From Clostridiales bacterium (GTDB taxonomy: Bacteria > Bacillota > Clostridia > Oscillospirales > Acutalibacteraceae): a stretch of DNA of 64,000 nt. Each line of letters begins with the position of its first letter. Within the stretch, counting starts at the first letter, position 1. Below are positions 8,111-16,235 of this stretch, one piece after another. The position numbers were made by a program, and so were the translations under genes. The notes under the pieces were generated by a model that saw nothing but the letters and a program-made list of their open reading frames with translations, was not told the DNA's origin and did not search any database. The stretch is taken from contig JAAYPE010000045.1 of the NCBI GenBank assembly GCA_012519975.1, forward strand, positions 26,266 through 90,265, given 5' to 3'.

Positions 8111-8401
8111 ATGGAAAATAATATAAGCGAAATTTTACCAATGAACGCTTTGAGCGAAATACCAACACCAAACAAAAACGCAAAGCAAATAGTAGGGCTT
8201 GTAAAAGAGCAAGGTAGAGTTACAGGATACAAGCTGTCTGACGAGAGAATAGTAAGCAAGCAAGAGGGCGTGAACCTTGCAAGACAAGGTGATATTAAAG
8301 GTGTTGGAATTTCAAAAAGAAATGGAAATGAGTATTTAAAATCCTTGCCAGATCAAAATGAAGAAAATAACCTAAGCAGCCTTCCAACAGTAAAACAATA
8401 A
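8111..8401 (+). CDS. DUF3892-domain protein
   Basis: A 96-residue protein with the DUF3892 pattern: IVGLVKEQGRVTGYKLSDER, then a Val/Ala-Leu-Ala-rich helix (GVNLARQGDIKGVGISKR) and the closing NEYLKSLPDQNEENNLSSLP. The conserved GDIxGVGI and YLxSxPDxxxxNNLxxLP segments are clear. The function of the family is not known; it is found in many Firmicutes, often near DNA or surface genes. The start ATG follows a GGGAGATATAAGTT ribosome site. It is last in the operon with the 49-residue and HD proteins. Confidence 0.8.
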   Translation: MENNISEILPMNALSEIPTPNKNAKQIVGLVKEQGRVTGYKLSDERIVSKQEGVNLARQGDIKGVGISKRNGNEYLKSLPDQNEENNLSSLPTVKQ

Positions 8402-8406
8402 AATAA

Positions 8407-8446
8407 AACTCCCAACGCAAGCGTGTAGCATAGTTGGGAGTTTTTG
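8407..8446 (+). terminator. Bidirectional terminator
   Basis: AACTCCCAAC and GTTGGGAGTT form a stem followed by T's and preceded by A's. It serves the DUF3892 operon on the plus strand and the convergent glyoxalase-like gene. Confidence 0.8.
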
Positions 8447-8453
8447 TTATTTA

Positions 8454-8822
8454 TTATCTATTGTTTTGAATGATTTGAATTTTCACACCATTTGGGTCTT
8501 GTACAAAAAAGCAAAGTAGATATCCGCCTAAAAGGACAGGCTCTTGCACAATTATATTTCGTTCTCTTGCCTCGTTTAGCAATTCGTCATAATTTTCTGC
8601 CGTCATACCAATAGATACGCTAGAATTATGACTTTCGTCGATTTTTTCATTCTTGTTATGCAATATTTCTATTTTTGTTTCATTGTCTGATGAAAAGAAA
8701 GCAATAGAAGTGTCCTCGTCTGGAGAAAACTCGTTTTCAACATTCATCCTCAAAAAGTTTTTGTAAAACTCCTTTGTTTTTTCAAAGTCATTTACCCTAA
8801 TAGTAATCCAGTTAATTAACAT
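8454..8822 (-). CDS. VOC (glyoxalase/bleomycin-resistance) superfamily protein
   Basis: A 122-residue protein with two beta-alpha-beta-beta-beta modules of the vicinal oxygen chelate fold: WITIRVNDFEKTKEFYKNFL at the N-terminus and the C-terminal module from about 68 to 120 ending CFFVQDPNGVKIQIIQ. The DPxGxxIxI ending is characteristic. Typical metal ligands (His/Glu) are only partly present: the first strand has T/R where glyoxalase I has His, so a glyoxalase I role is unlikely. Binding or modification of a small molecule is possible. It is monocistronic, with AAGGGG before the ATG. Confidence 0.82.
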   Translation of the reverse strand: MLINWITIRVNDFEKTKEFYKNFLRMNVENEFSPDEDTSIAFFSSDNETKIEILHNKNEKIDESHNSSVSIGMTAENYDELLNEARERNIIVQEPVLLGGYLLCFFVQDPNGVKIQIIQNNR

Positions 8823-8912
8823 TGTTATTCCCCTTTCTTAAACTCAGTTTATATCTTTTATTATATATTATACTATTTACTTATTTTTTACAATGCAATA
8901 CTGTTATTATTG

Positions 8913-8952
8913 GTGATTTAGTTACAGAAAAATGTGTAAAATAATGTAGAAT
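8913..8952 (+). promoter_or_regulatory. Second copy of the trxA-type 20-bp promoter element
   Basis: GTGATTTAGTTACAGAAAAA (8913-8932) is identical to 1348-1367. After 14 bases comes TAGAAT (8947-8952), the likely -10. The element lies about 60 bases before the rhodanese ATG, as it lies about 55 bases before that of trxA. Confidence 0.5.
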
Positions 8953-8992
8953 TAACATAAAGGAATTTAAGGTTGATAAGGAGGGAATACTT

Positions 8993-9493
8993 ATGATAAA
9001 ATATTTTATAGGGGCTTTACTAGGAGGAATTTATGGTTATTTTATTAAATATAAACTAATAGGTTGCTCTACCGGTGGGTGTCCTATGACCTCAAATCCA
9101 TATATAACAACATTTTATGGAATAATGATAGGAGTGATTATTGTGGGAATATTTACAACGCCAAAAAACAAGGATACAGAAAGTGCATCGTTTAAGCACA
9201 TTTCTCAAAAGGAAGCAAAAGAGAGAATGGATAGTGGTGACGAAATAATTATTCTTGATGTCCGTACCAAAGAGGAGTATGACGAAAAGCATATTCCAAA
9301 CTCGATTTTAATTCCTAATGAAAGCATTTTAGATGAGCGACCAGAGCTTTTGCCAGACTTAGATGCAGAAATTTTAGTTTATTGTCGTTCGGGACAGCGT
9401 AGCAAACAGGCTGCAAAAAAATTAGCAAATATGGGATACACAAACACCTATGAGTTTGGTGGAATTTTGGACTGGCAGTACGAAACTGAATAA
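8993..9493 (+). CDS. Membrane-anchored rhodanese-domain protein
   Basis: A 166-residue protein with two short membrane segments (about 2-20 and 38-55) around a GCSTGGCPMTSNP loop, as in DUF6132-type proteins, followed by a single rhodanese domain (about 68-165). The active-site loop is CRSGQR with Cys131, so sulfur transfer or persulfide chemistry is plausible. The DVRTKEEYDEKHIPNS and GGILDWQ motifs complete the domain. Cys25 and Cys30 in the loop could form a further thiol relay. ATG 8993 follows AAGGAGG. Its promoter shares a 20-bp element with trxA, which suggests common redox control. Confidence 0.85.
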   Translation: MIKYFIGALLGGIYGYFIKYKLIGCSTGGCPMTSNPYITTFYGIMIGVIIVGIFTTPKNKDTESASFKHISQKEAKERMDSGDEIIILDVRTKEEYDEKHIPNSILIPNESILDERPELLPDLDAEILVYCRSGQRSKQAAKKLANMGYTNTYEFGGILDWQYETE

Positions 9494-9502
9494 AATTTTT
9501 TA

Positions 9503-9539
9503 AAAAACGAGCTTGCTAATATTTGCAATGCTCGTTTTT
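9503..9539 (+). terminator. Bidirectional terminator between the rhodanese gene and nagB
   Basis: AAAACGAGC and GCTCGTTTTT form a stem with an inner TTGC/GCAA pairing, flanked by an A-run and a T-run. Confidence 0.7.
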
Positions 9540-9551
9540 ATTTATTAAGTT

Positions 9552-10367
9552 TTATAAACCGTATTGCTTATTCATTTTTTCCATATGTCTATAGTGGTGA
9601 GTGTTTTTAAGCTCGTATGCTGCCTCATCGTCAATTACAACATTGATTTCTCCACTATAAAGCTGTATTGCAGATGAAGTAATTTGAGCAGTTACAGGGC
9701 CTTCCAGACATTTAGCAATAACACCAGATTTTTTTGACCCATTTGCAATCATAAGAATTTCTCTGGATTCAAGAATAGTACCAATGCCCATAGTAATAGC
9801 AAAATGAGGCATTTGCTCACGACTGATATTAGCATTTTTATAAAAAGCCTCATAGTTATCGTCAAGAGTTTGCTCTGTAAGTGCCACAACCCTAGTCCTA
9901 GAACCAAGAGAAGAGCCAGGCTCGTTAAATCCCCAGTGGCCGTCACGACCAATACCTAGGATTTGCAAATCTATACCGCCGGCTTTTTTAATTTCATCCT
10001 CATACCATTTGCAAAAATTTTTTGGCTCTTTCGTCAGTCCATTTGGAATAAATATATTTTCTTGTTTTATATTTATATTTTTAAATAACTCTTCGTGCAT
10101 AAATCGAGCATAACTTTGATCCATAGAGTAAGGTTTTTCTAAATCAATTCCAGTACCAAGATATTCATCAAGATTAAAGGTTTTAACCTGAGAAAAATCA
10201 AGCCCCTCTTCCTTATGAAGCCTTACAAGCTCTTGATATGTACCAATAGGTGTGCTACCAGTTGCAAGACCTAGAACACAGCGCGGATTTGATTTAACAC
10301 GATTTGCGATAATTTGTGCAGAATATTTGCTAATTTGCTCATAACTGTGTCTAATAATAATATTCAA
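9552..10367 (-). CDS. nagB: Glucosamine-6-phosphate deaminase
   Basis: A 271-residue enzyme converting glucosamine 6-phosphate to fructose 6-phosphate and ammonia, the entry of amino sugars into glycolysis. Phosphate-binding GLATGSTPIGTY, the catalytic-region FNLDEY and GIGRDGHWGFNEPGSS are all present; the last normally reads GHIGFNEP, so the Trp is a small oddity. I choose TTG 10367 because GAAGGTGG lies five bases upstream and translation then begins NIIIRHSYE as in other NagB proteins. GTG 10382 would add five residues and overlap that ribosome site. nagA is not adjacent, so the gene appears monocistronic. Confidence 0.95.
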   Translation of the reverse strand: MNIIIRHSYEQISKYSAQIIANRVKSNPRCVLGLATGSTPIGTYQELVRLHKEEGLDFSQVKTFNLDEYLGTGIDLEKPYSMDQSYARFMHEELFKNINIKQENIFIPNGLTKEPKNFCKWYEDEIKKAGGIDLQILGIGRDGHWGFNEPGSSLGSRTRVVALTEQTLDDNYEAFYKNANISREQMPHFAITMGIGTILESREILMIANGSKKSGVIAKCLEGPVTAQITSSAIQLYSGEINVVIDDEAAYELKNTHHYRHMEKMNKQYGL

Positions 10368-10550
10368 TGTTTCCACCTTCACTTTGATAAAATAGGTTGT
10401 TATTAAAAATCGAATTAATTTTACATAAATATGAGAAGAATGTCAATAAAAAAATATTACAATGATTAGATACTGTATAACGTTTTATTGCACATTTTTT
10501 TATTATATTATTACAAGTGTGATTTTAATGAGCCTTTATAAAAAATGTGA

Positions 10551-10827
10551 ACCAATCGTAAAGCTGGAATTTTTCACATTAAAAGAATTGACATTTTGGA
10601 TATCAATTTGTCTGAACATAAATTAGACTGCGTTATTAATTTGTTAAATGAAATCAGAAAAATCGAGAATGATAATTGATTTTACAAAGGATTTATTTAT
10701 TGTTGATATCTCTTATCAGGAGTTGAAATATGACTTTGAAGATGATGGCAAATACTATAAAAACGAATATAGAATATGGAAAATGCGAGTAGTGAATTTG
10801 AAAAATCAAAATAAAACAACAATTTAA
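10551..10827 (+). pseudogene. Possible decayed small gene (frameshifted remnant)
   Basis: The 588 bases between nagB and the CheY-like gene hold no intact gene. Two neighbouring reading frames look coding-like: bases 10551-10679 encode an open segment without a start (including IKRIDILDINLSEHKLDCVI), and ATG 10669 to TAA 10827 encodes 52 residues (MIIDFTKDLFIVDISYQELK onward). They overlap by 11 bases in different frames, as expected if one frameshift split a gene of about 90 codons. No family is recognised. The rest of the gap is AT-rich and should hold the promoters of nagB and the CheY-like gene. Confidence 0.3.
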
Positions 10828-10955
10828 CAAAATGCTAGATAATACAAATTACGAATTTTAATGGGAAAACACCCAATTATATCAATTTGCACTTGTAAAT
10901 TTTTGTTAGATATGATAGAATATGTTAGTAAGTTTATAAAATGAGGTGTTTTTTA

Positions 10956-11333
10956 ATGGCGTTAAAAGATTTATCCGTGCTAGTTTGTGATGATTCTATG
11001 CTCGTAAGGAAGAAGATGAAGGAATATTTAAATAGTATTGAAATCAGCAATGTAATTGAGGCGTGCGACGGTCAACAGGCGATTGATATGTATAAGGAAA
11101 ATAAACCTAGCGTTGTTTTTATGGATATCGTTATGCCGGAAAAAACAGGTATACAGGCAGTTGCTGAAATACTAGAGTTTGATAAAAATGCTAAGGTTGT
11201 AATGGCATCATCTGTCGGAACTCAAAGTTATTTAAACGATGCGATTAATGCTGGTGCATATGATTTTATTCAAAAACCGATTTGCGATGAGTATGTTTTA
11301 AAAGTATTGCAAAAAGTTAGCGGGGAGGACTAA
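10956..11333 (+). CDS. CheY-like single-domain response regulator
   Basis: A 125-residue receiver domain without an output domain. The acidic pair follows the first strand (VLVCDDSM), the phosphoacceptor Asp is in VVFMDIVMP, the conserved Thr/Ser position is in VVMASS, and Lys is in FIQKP. It therefore should be phosphorylatable and act through protein contacts, as CheY does. ATG 10956 is preceded by GAGGTG seven bases away; ATG 10941 is too early for the ribosome site. It is separated by only three bases from a gene with a CheX-like domain, so the pair probably forms a signalling unit. No CheA or flagellar gene is in the window. Confidence 0.9.
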   Translation: MALKDLSVLVCDDSMLVRKKMKEYLNSIEISNVIEACDGQQAIDMYKENKPSVVFMDIVMPEKTGIQAVAEILEFDKNAKVVMASSVGTQSYLNDAINAGAYDFIQKPICDEYVLKVLQKVSGED

Positions 11334-11336
11334 ACT

Positions 11337-12218
11337 ATGTTTACACAATTATTTGGAAACTACCTTATTAACAAAAATATAGTCACTCCTGCCCAATTGT
11401 CAGAAGCAATTAAAGTGAAAAATACAACCAGATTAAAGCTGGGAGTTTTGGCTATAAACGCAGAATATATGAACTCAACTCAGGTTGAGGAAGTTTCAAA
11501 TGCTCAAATGAGTGTCGATAAAAGATTTGGAGATATCGCTGTAGAAAAGGGATATTTGTCTGAAAATCAGGTGGACGAGCTATTGTCATCTCAAAAGAAA
11601 GGCTATTTGTTAATAGGTCAAGCGCTTGTTGACAAGGGTTATATTACAAATTCTGTTTTTGAAGAGGCAATTAATAATTATAAGTCAGAGTATAAAATTA
11701 CAAAAGATGACTTTATTTATGATAATGATAATGATGTTATTTCAAAGTTTTATGACTTAAAATCTTTTAAAAACCAAGAATACTATGAGTATTATATCTC
11801 GCTACTTTTTAAAAATTTAATAAGATTTGTTGGGGATGACTTTACACCTCTTAATGTTGAAAAAATAAATGGCAAAGTGCAGTTTAATAATGCCGTAACT
11901 CAAGATGTTAGTGGTGCATTATCAGTGGTTACAGCAGTAGATGCAAATGAAGATGCTTATACAAAATTGGCGTCACGATTTGCAAAGGAAGATATTGACA
12001 AGATAAATGACCTTGCAAGGGCGTCTGTAAGTGAGTTTTTAAACCTGCATAACGGTCTTTTTGTTGTTAATATGTCTAACGAAAAGGAAGTAGAGTTAGA
12101 GCTTAGTCCGCAAAAAACACACGAAAACAGTGAGGTTGTTTGTGAGAATGCAGTTTTAATTCCAATTGAATTTGTGTTTGGAAAAATAAACTTTATAATT
12201 GCAGAAAATTTAAAATAA
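11337..12218 (+). CDS. Protein with GspE/PilB N-terminal-like repeats and a CheX-like C-terminal domain
   Basis: A 293-residue protein. Residues 1-120 contain three helical repeats of the type found at the N-terminus of type II secretion/type IV pilus ATPases (GNYLINKNIVTPAQLSEAI, FGDIAVEKGYLSENQVDELL and IGQALVDKGYITNSVFEEAI); in some proteins this domain binds cyclic di-GMP. Residues about 145-290 resemble the CheX/CheC family, phosphatases for CheY-P, with a helix ASRFAKEDIDKINDLARASV and SEFLNLHNGLFVVNMS. With the adjacent CheY-like receiver this suggests a small phospho-relay sensor or phosphatase. Domain identities are from pattern recognition and moderately certain. A terminator follows. 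Confidence 0.6.
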   Translation: MFTQLFGNYLINKNIVTPAQLSEAIKVKNTTRLKLGVLAINAEYMNSTQVEEVSNAQMSVDKRFGDIAVEKGYLSENQVDELLSSQKKGYLLIGQALVDKGYITNSVFEEAINNYKSEYKITKDDFIYDNDNDVISKFYDLKSFKNQEYYEYYISLLFKNLIRFVGDDFTPLNVEKINGKVQFNNAVTQDVSGALSVVTAVDANEDAYTKLASRFAKEDIDKINDLARASVSEFLNLHNGLFVVNMSNEKEVELELSPQKTHENSEVVCENAVLIPIEFVFGKINFIIAENLK

Positions 12219-12224
12219 GACATC

Positions 12225-12260
12225 AAAATCCTGTTTAGTGTATGCTAAATAGGATTTTTT
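12225..12260 (+). terminator. Terminator after the CheY/CheX-like pair
   Basis: AAATCCTGTTTAG pairs with CTAAATAGGATTT and is followed by a T-run. Confidence 0.8.
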
Positions 12261-12388
12261 TAAATTATTGCATAATTAAAGCAGATATAAAGATTAGAGG
12301 TATAATTATTTTTATCCAGATTTAGCAGTAATTATAAAAATAAAACTATAAAATGTGGTAGCGTATTCTTGAAAAAGGAGGAATTTTA

Positions 12389-13300
12389 ATGCGAACAGAT
12401 AATAACAATCGTGTTTTTGCTTTCAAAAATATGAATTATAAAGAACAGTCTTATTCTAAAAAAGCAAGCAGATTAGCAGATGATGAAATAAAGCTAAATG
12501 AAAAAGAAATAACAGAGAATAAAGAGAATTTAGAAAAAGCCGTAAAAGCTCAAAATGAAATGGAATTTAACAGACAAAAGATGAATAATGAAAAAGAAAA
12601 GATGAAAATCGCATTAACTTGCCTCGAAATTTCTAGAAGAATAATTTCGGGGGATAGTGTACCCTATAATGACCACAAATTTTTATTGAAAAATGACCCC
12701 CAATTGTATGGAAGGTCGATGTCTATGCGTTTTCCAAAAAACAATCCTTTTAAATATAGGCAACTCTCAGACAAAGAGAAAAGCCAAAGTGTTCAGGAAC
12801 TGACAAGGAACATAAAAATTCCTGATGATGTAAATTTGGACAAAGAGGATTTGTTTAAAGAACTGAATGCTTTGGATAGCAAAGCAGATTTGAAAGAAAA
12901 AATAGAAAATTTAAATAAAGAAAATACACAAAAAATTCAAGCGTTTCAAAATGAAATGAAAATAAACAGAGAAAAGGCAGAGGATGAAAAAGAAAAAATA
13001 AAAATAAGACTAACTTGCCTTAAAATTTCTAGAAGTCTTATTTCGGGCGATGAGGTTTCGCAAGCTGATAAAAAATATTTGCTAAAGCACGACCCAGACC
13101 TTTATTCAATGTCTATTTCAATGCGTACACAAAAAGAAAATCCAAAAAAGATACAGCAGATTTCTCGAAAAGAGAAAAATAGAAACGAAAAATCAATAGC
13201 AGATGTAGTAAATGCAAATAGCGGTGAAAATAGCGGTGTTACAGCTAATTTTACATCTGTTCAAGAGCTTTTTGGAACCGTTTTAGACACTAAGTTTTAG
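12389..13300 (+). CDS. Charged protein with a duplicated 75-residue unit, function unknown
   Basis: A 303-residue, Lys/Glu/Asn-rich protein without signal peptide or membrane segment. It holds two copies of one unit, about residues 57-131 and 188-263, each beginning with a coiled-coil stretch (NEM, then EKEK-K), then LTCLxISRxxISGDxV, a D-K-(F/Y)LLK-DPxLY segment and SMRxxKxNP. The unit ISxGxxVxxxDxxFLLxxxPxLYxxA recurs in hypothetical proteins of clostridia as I remember them, but no function is known to me. The ATG follows AAAGGAGG. It stands between a terminator and the trp promoter, so it is monocistronic. Confidence 0.7.
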   Translation: MRTDNNNRVFAFKNMNYKEQSYSKKASRLADDEIKLNEKEITENKENLEKAVKAQNEMEFNRQKMNNEKEKMKIALTCLEISRRIISGDSVPYNDHKFLLKNDPQLYGRSMSMRFPKNNPFKYRQLSDKEKSQSVQELTRNIKIPDDVNLDKEDLFKELNALDSKADLKEKIENLNKENTQKIQAFQNEMKINREKAEDEKEKIKIRLTCLKISRSLISGDEVSQADKKYLLKHDPDLYSMSISMRTQKENPKKIQQISRKEKNRNEKSIADVVNANSGENSGVTANFTSVQELFGTVLDTKF

Positions 13301-13328
13301 TTTTATTTTTAAATTAGCAAAAAAGTTG

Positions 13329-13357
13329 TTGACAAATTTAAATTGAAATAATATAAT
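13329..13357 (+). promoter_or_regulatory. Consensus sigma-A promoter of the trp operon
   Basis: TTGACA (13329-13334) and TATAAT (13352-13357) are separated by 17 bases, a perfect consensus. Transcription would start near 13364, just before the T-box leader. Confidence 0.85.
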
Positions 13358-13365
13358 GAACAAAA

Positions 13366-13640
13366 TGAATATTTAAAACCGATGAGCAAGAGTAGTAGGT
13401 TTAGGATGGTATTTAAGAGAGCCGCCGTTTGGTGCGAGTGCGGTAATACAGGAATTAACTGAATGGACTTGCGAGGGTGGCTCGAAACTTTTTGGAGTAG
13501 ACGCCAACGGGAACCTCGTCCGTTATCAGTGAGGTGCATATGATGGTATGCAAAATAAGTGGGCTTTTTACGCCAATTTGGGTGGTACCGCAGGAGTTTT
13601 ATAAGCTTTTGTCCCTTTGTAGGGGGCAAGGGCTTTTTTG
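13366..13640 (+). promoter_or_regulatory. T-box riboswitch, tryptophan-specific, with terminator
   Basis: The leader carries a long Stem I (from about 13378), a specifier loop with TGG at 13464-13466 in CTGAATGGAC, and the T-box core GGGTGGTACCGC at 13580-13591. A terminator stem (GCTTTTGTCCC near 13605 with GGGGGCAAGGGC up to 13633) ends in a T-run at 13634-13639. Uncharged tRNA-Trp should pair with TGG and with the T-box, form the antiterminator and allow transcription of trpE-A; charged tRNA should cause termination. The TGG specifier matches the downstream genes. Confidence 0.93.
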
Positions 13641-13724
13641 TTGCCCAAAAATAAAACCAAAGCAAAATTTAAAAAAATATAAGAAAGGAGTTTCAACCCA
13701 TCAGTTGAATATTAGTGCAAAAAT

Positions 13725-15182
13725 ATGAAAAACATTGAGATTGATTTTTTAAAAACGCTGTCTAAAAATTATGACAACCTTCCAATATGTCGCAAAATCT
13801 TTGCAGATGAAATAACACCAATATCAATATTAAAAAGGCTGTCAAATTTTAGTGAGTATTATTTGTTAGAAAGTGTAGAAGGTAGCGAAAGGTGGGGGAG
13901 ATACTCCTTTTTAGGCTTTGACCCAATTATGAGGGTGTGTTGCAAAGATGGTGTTGTTTCGATTTTTGAAAATGGGAAAATAGAAACAATAAACACATCA
14001 TCACCACTAGATGTAATCAGAGATATTTTAAAATGCTATAAAACACCAAAAATTGAGGGCTTGCCAGCATTTACAGGAGGGTTTGTAGGCTACTTTGCGT
14101 ATTCGATGATTGAGTACGCACAACCAGAACTTAGACTTGATAAAGGTGATGGCAATGATTTTGATTTAATGCTTTTTGATAAAGTTATAGCATATGACCA
14201 TCTAAAACAACAAATAAATATTATAGTAAATATTAAAACAAATGACATTGAAAAAAACATAAAAAAAGCAAATGAACAAATTGATATAATAATAAAAACA
14301 ATAACAAGTAAAGAACTATGTGACACACACTTTAGCCCTAAAAATGTTGAATTTAAATGCAAAACAACTAAAGAAGATTTTTGCAAATCGGTTGAAAAAA
14401 CAAAGGAGTATATAGCAAACGGCGATATTCTCCAAGCCGTAATTTCAAGAAAGTTTGAGTGCCAGTACAGTGCAAGCCTACTCAATGCGTATCGTGTGTT
14501 GCGTGTAGAAAACCCGTCACCATATATGGTTTATATGAAAATGGGTGATGATGAAATTATTAGTGCTTCACCCGAAACTTTAATAAAATTAAAAGACGGC
14601 AAGCTAACCACATTTCCTATTGCAGGCTCAAGACCCAGAGGAAAAACAAGGCAAGAAGATTTGATGCTTGAAAAAGAGCTGTTAGCAGATAAAAAAGAGC
14701 TTGCAGAACACAATATGCTAGTTGATTTAGGAAAAGATGATATGCAAAAAATATCAAAAGCCTCGTCAGTAGAGCTTGTTGAATATATGAAAATTTATAG
14801 ATATTCAAAAATAATGCACATCTGCTCTCAAATACAAGGCGATATAAAAACAGGGCTTGACGCTTGCGATGCTATTGAATCGATTTTGCCAGCAGGAACA
14901 CTTTCTGGTGCCCCTAGAGTTCGTGCTTGTCAGATAATAAATGAGCTAGAAAAAGAGGCAAGGGGAATTTATGGCGGGGCTTTAGGATATCTTGATTTTA
15001 ATGGTGATATGGACACTTGCATAGCGATTAGAATGGCGACAAAAAAAGGTGGAAAAGTTACGGTTCAAGCAGGTGCGGGAATAGTTGAACATAGCGTGGC
15101 ACAAAAAGAATACGAAGAGACAGAAAATAAGGCGCTCGCAGTTATAAATGCTGTATGTAATGCGTTTGAGTTTGACAAATGA
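13725..15182 (+). CDS. trpE: Anthranilate synthase component I
   Basis: A 485-residue chorismate-binding enzyme making anthranilate from chorismate with ammonia or with glutamine through a TrpG partner. The tryptophan feedback site LLES appears in YYLLESVEGSERWGRYSF (near residue 45), marking TrpE and not PabB. The catalytic C-terminal half carries SASPETLIKL, PIAGSRPRG, LPAGTLSGAPRVRA and YGGALGYLDFNGDMDTCIAIR. ATG 13725 is preceded by a weak AG-rich site. It is the first gene after the T-box. A trpG gene, usually next, is absent: only 36 bases separate trpE from trpD. Confidence 0.96.
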   Translation: MKNIEIDFLKTLSKNYDNLPICRKIFADEITPISILKRLSNFSEYYLLESVEGSERWGRYSFLGFDPIMRVCCKDGVVSIFENGKIETINTSSPLDVIRDILKCYKTPKIEGLPAFTGGFVGYFAYSMIEYAQPELRLDKGDGNDFDLMLFDKVIAYDHLKQQINIIVNIKTNDIEKNIKKANEQIDIIIKTITSKELCDTHFSPKNVEFKCKTTKEDFCKSVEKTKEYIANGDILQAVISRKFECQYSASLLNAYRVLRVENPSPYMVYMKMGDDEIISASPETLIKLKDGKLTTFPIAGSRPRGKTRQEDLMLEKELLADKKELAEHNMLVDLGKDDMQKISKASSVELVEYMKIYRYSKIMHICSQIQGDIKTGLDACDAIESILPAGTLSGAPRVRACQIINELEKEARGIYGGALGYLDFNGDMDTCIAIRMATKKGGKVTVQAGAGIVEHSVAQKEYEETENKALAVINAVCNAFEFDK

Positions 15183-15218
15183 GATTAACATTAAACTAAA
15201 AAAATAGGGGGAGAAATT

Positions 15219-16235
15219 ATGATTCAGCAAGCTATAAAAACAGTAATGGATGGAAAAGATTTAGACTTTTGCACAGCAAAAGAAACAATGAATGAAATAA
15301 TGGAAGGCAAAACAACAAATGCACAAATGGGAGCTTTTTTAGCAGCCCTTAGAATGAAAGGTGAATCAGTTGACGAGATTACAGCATTTGCAACAGTTAT
15401 GCGTGAAAAGGGAGTAAAAATAAATCCCGTAAGAGATGTTATAGACATCGTTGGAACAGGTGGCGACGGTGTAGGAACTTTTAATATTTCAACAACTTCG
15501 GCATTTGTGGTGGCAGCGGGAGGAGTACCTGTTGCAAAGCACGGTGGAAGAAGCGTGTCTAGCAAAAGTGGTGCCGCTGATGTTTTGGAGCAACTTGGGA
15601 TAAATATTGATATTTCACCAGCAAGGTCGCAAAAAATATTAGAGCTTTGCAATTTATGTTTTATGTTTGCACCAAAATACCATTCATCAATGAAATTTGC
15701 AGCCCCAGTAAGAATGGAAATGGGAGTTAGAACCGTGTTTAATATTTTAGGTCCGCTATCAAATCCAGCAGGCTCCACAATGCAATTAATGGGTGTGTAT
15801 GACAAAAAGTTGGTAGAGCCACTAGCGACCGTACTCTCAAAGCTTGGGGTAACAAGGGGGCTTGTGGTGTGCGGTGATGGCATTGACGAAATCACACTAA
15901 CAGGTGAAACAAGCGTTTGCGAAATTCGTAACGGCACGACAAAACCCTATACAATAACTCCAGAGCAATTTGGATTTAAGCGTTGCAAGATTGAGGATTT
16001 AATTGGCGGAGACCCGTTTGAAAATGCAAAAATCACAAAACAAATTTTGCTAGGCGAAGAGCAAGGTGCAAAAAGAGATATAGTGATTTTAAATGCGGCA
16101 ATGGCACTTTATTTGGGAATTGACGACTGCACTGTTGAGGATTGTGTAAAGTTGGCAACAAGGCTAATTGACACAAATCAAGCATATTCAAAGCTTGAAA
16201 CCTTAAAGAAATTAACAAATGAGGTGGTAGAGTGA
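15219..16235 (+). CDS. trpD: Anthranilate phosphoribosyltransferase
   Basis: A 338-residue enzyme joining anthranilate to phosphoribosyl diphosphate, the second pathway step. The PRPP-binding GTGGDGVGTFNIST is near 78-91, KHGGRSVSSKSGAADVLE near 106-123, and the anthranilate-site region FAPKYHSSMKFAAPVR follows. Length is typical and no glutamine amidotransferase domain is fused, so trpG is not hidden here. ATG 15219 follows AGGGGGAG. The stop overlaps the start of trpC. Confidence 0.97.
   Translation: MIQQAIKTVMDGKDLDFCTAKETMNEIMEGKTTNAQMGAFLAALRMKGESVDEITAFATVMREKGVKINPVRDVIDIVGTGGDGVGTFNISTTSAFVVAAGGVPVAKHGGRSVSSKSGAADVLEQLGINIDISPARSQKILELCNLCFMFAPKYHSSMKFAAPVRMEMGVRTVFNILGPLSNPAGSTMQLMGVYDKKLVEPLATVLSKLGVTRGLVVCGDGIDEITLTGETSVCEIRNGTTKPYTITPEQFGFKRCKIEDLIGGDPFENAKITKQILLGEEQGAKRDIVILNAAMALYLGIDDCTVEDCVKLATRLIDTNQAYSKLETLKKLTNEVVE

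Noticed and set aside
15224-15937. A 237-codon minus-strand frame inside trpD
   Set aside because: Antisense to an intact trpD; its composition mirrors trpD codon usage and it has no recognisable motif.
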